Source: Gemmatimonadales bacterium
Lineage (GTDB): Bacteria > Gemmatimonadota > Gemmatimonadetes > Palauibacterales > Palauibacteraceae
Direction of reading: 5' to 3'
DNA: 5,739 nucleotides
Assembly (NCBI GenBank): GCA_030608825.1
Contig: JAUWDL010000112.1
Location: forward strand, 1-5,739
Within the stretch, counting starts at the first letter, position 1; every line of letters starts with the position of its first letter. The position numbers and the translations under genes are program-made. Shown one piece after another: positions 5,196-5,739 of the stretch. Under the pieces are notes generated by a model that worked only from the letters and a program-made list of their open reading frames with translations, was not told the origin of the DNA and made no database searches.

Positions 5196-5739
5196 ATGAT
5201 ACCTGCTGACAGGTTGACGGTGAAGGCGGCGGAGGCGCTTCAGGATGCGGCTTCCAAGGCACGGGCGGCCGGCAACCCCGCCGTGGAGGACCTCCACCTG
5301 CTGGAGGCGTTGCTCGCCCAGGATGGCGGTGTCGCGGGCCCCATTCTGGCGAAGACGGGCGTGGACGTCCCGGGTCTCGAGGGAGAGCTTGGGGGCCGTT
5401 TGGCCCGGCTGCCGACCCAGACGGGCGCGGCACCGGCGGCCAGCCGGGAGCTCGGGCGGGTCCTGGACGAAGCGGACGCCGCCGCACGCGCGATGGACGA
5501 CCTTTACGTCTCCAGCGAGCATCTGCTCCTCGCGCTGGCCGGCAAGGCGGCCAGCAGCACGCGTGAGCTGCTCGCGGAGCAGGGCGCGACGCAGGACGCG
5601 CTGCGCGGCGCGATCGAAGAAGTTCGGGGACCGCACCACGTGACGGACCAGGATCCGGAAGGGAAGTACCAGGCCCTGGAGCGCTACGGGATGGACCTCA
5701 CCGAGCAGGCCCGCGCCGGGAAGCTGGATCCGGTGATCG
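5196..5739 (+). CDS. clpB: ATP-dependent disaggregase ClpB, N-terminal part (3' end outside window)
   Basis: The open frame of 181 full codons runs off the right edge. The protein is the Hsp100 chaperone that threads aggregated proteins through a hexameric ring, working with DnaK. Only the N-terminal domain and the start of the linker to the first ATPase domain are visible. ADRLTVKAAEAL (4-15) matches the classic ClpB start. Two Clp_N repeats follow, at about 10-71 (EDLHLLEALLAQDGG, 31-45) and 86-144 (YVSSEHLLLALAG, 104-116). After them comes VRGPHHVTDQDPEGKYQALE (143-162), then YGMDLTEQARAGKLDPVI (164-181), which in full-length ClpB directly precedes the first ATPase module. The Walker motifs lie beyond the window. 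Full ClpB is about 850-880 residues, so roughly a fifth is present. ClpA and ClpC share the fold, but the VTDQ-PE-KYQALE-Y linker is ClpB-like. The upstream Hsp20 gene fits a protein-quality-control locus. Confidence 0.94.
   Translation, partial: MIPADRLTVKAAEALQDAASKARAAGNPAVEDLHLLEALLAQDGGVAGPILAKTGVDVPGLEGELGGRLARLPTQTGAAPAASRELGRVLDEADAAARAMDDLYVSSEHLLLALAGKAASSTRELLAEQGATQDALRGAIEEVRGPHHVTDQDPEGKYQALERYGMDLTEQARAGKLDPVI

Noticed and set aside
4969..5639. Antisense frames opposite the end of hsp20 and the start of clpB
   Set aside because: They are Pro/Arg-rich, cross the AT-rich gap and oppose clear hsp20 and clpB coding sequence.
5245..5643. + strand reading of 132 codons inside the clpB region
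   Set aside because: It is one frame off from clpB. The 5196 frame encodes an unmistakable ClpB N-terminal domain and stays open to the window edge.

Overview
The window is a GC-rich bacterial segment (roughly two-thirds G+C by eye). It carries five protein-coding genes, all on the + strand and densely packed. High G+C, a large secreted M14 peptidase with a long C-terminal extension, and an acidic-tailed Hsp20 next to clpB would suit a Gemmatimonadota-like or similar high-GC environmental bacterium. That placement is inference, because no rRNA or other phylogenetic marker is present apart from the start of clpB. I see no tRNA, rRNA, CRISPR array, insertion sequence or phage gene.

Region 1 (1-4355) is a tight three-gene run with 3-nt gaps. 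It holds the C-terminal part of an OPT-family peptide transporter (cut by the left edge), a small PqqD-like protein (the fold of RiPP recognition elements), and an 844-residue Sec-exported M14 zinc carboxypeptidase-like protein with an intact metal and catalytic motif set. The spacing indicates co-transcription and translational coupling. A plausible reading is a peptide-handling module: the exported peptidase trims peptides outside the cytoplasm, the OPT protein imports peptides or metal-peptide chelates, and the PqqD-like protein may bind a peptide. No radical-SAM enzyme or precursor peptide is visible to confirm a RiPP link.

Region 2 (4356-4513) is an intergenic stretch. A strong hairpin directly after the peptidase stop may be a terminator. 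A weak promoter-like pair and a Shine-Dalgarno sequence lie just before the next gene.

Region 3 (4514-5739) is a protein-quality-control pair. The first gene is an Hsp20 small heat-shock protein with a very acidic, disordered-looking N-terminal tail. The second is the N-terminal 181 codons of the ClpB disaggregase, which runs off the right edge. In other bacteria sHsps hold aggregates in a state that ClpB with DnaK can resolve, so adjacency makes functional sense. They are separated by an 82-bp AT-rich island (5114-5195) with repeated TGATAAC/CACAT elements and a 10-bp palindrome. This is the most conspicuous unexplained non-coding signal in the window and may be the clpB regulatory region.
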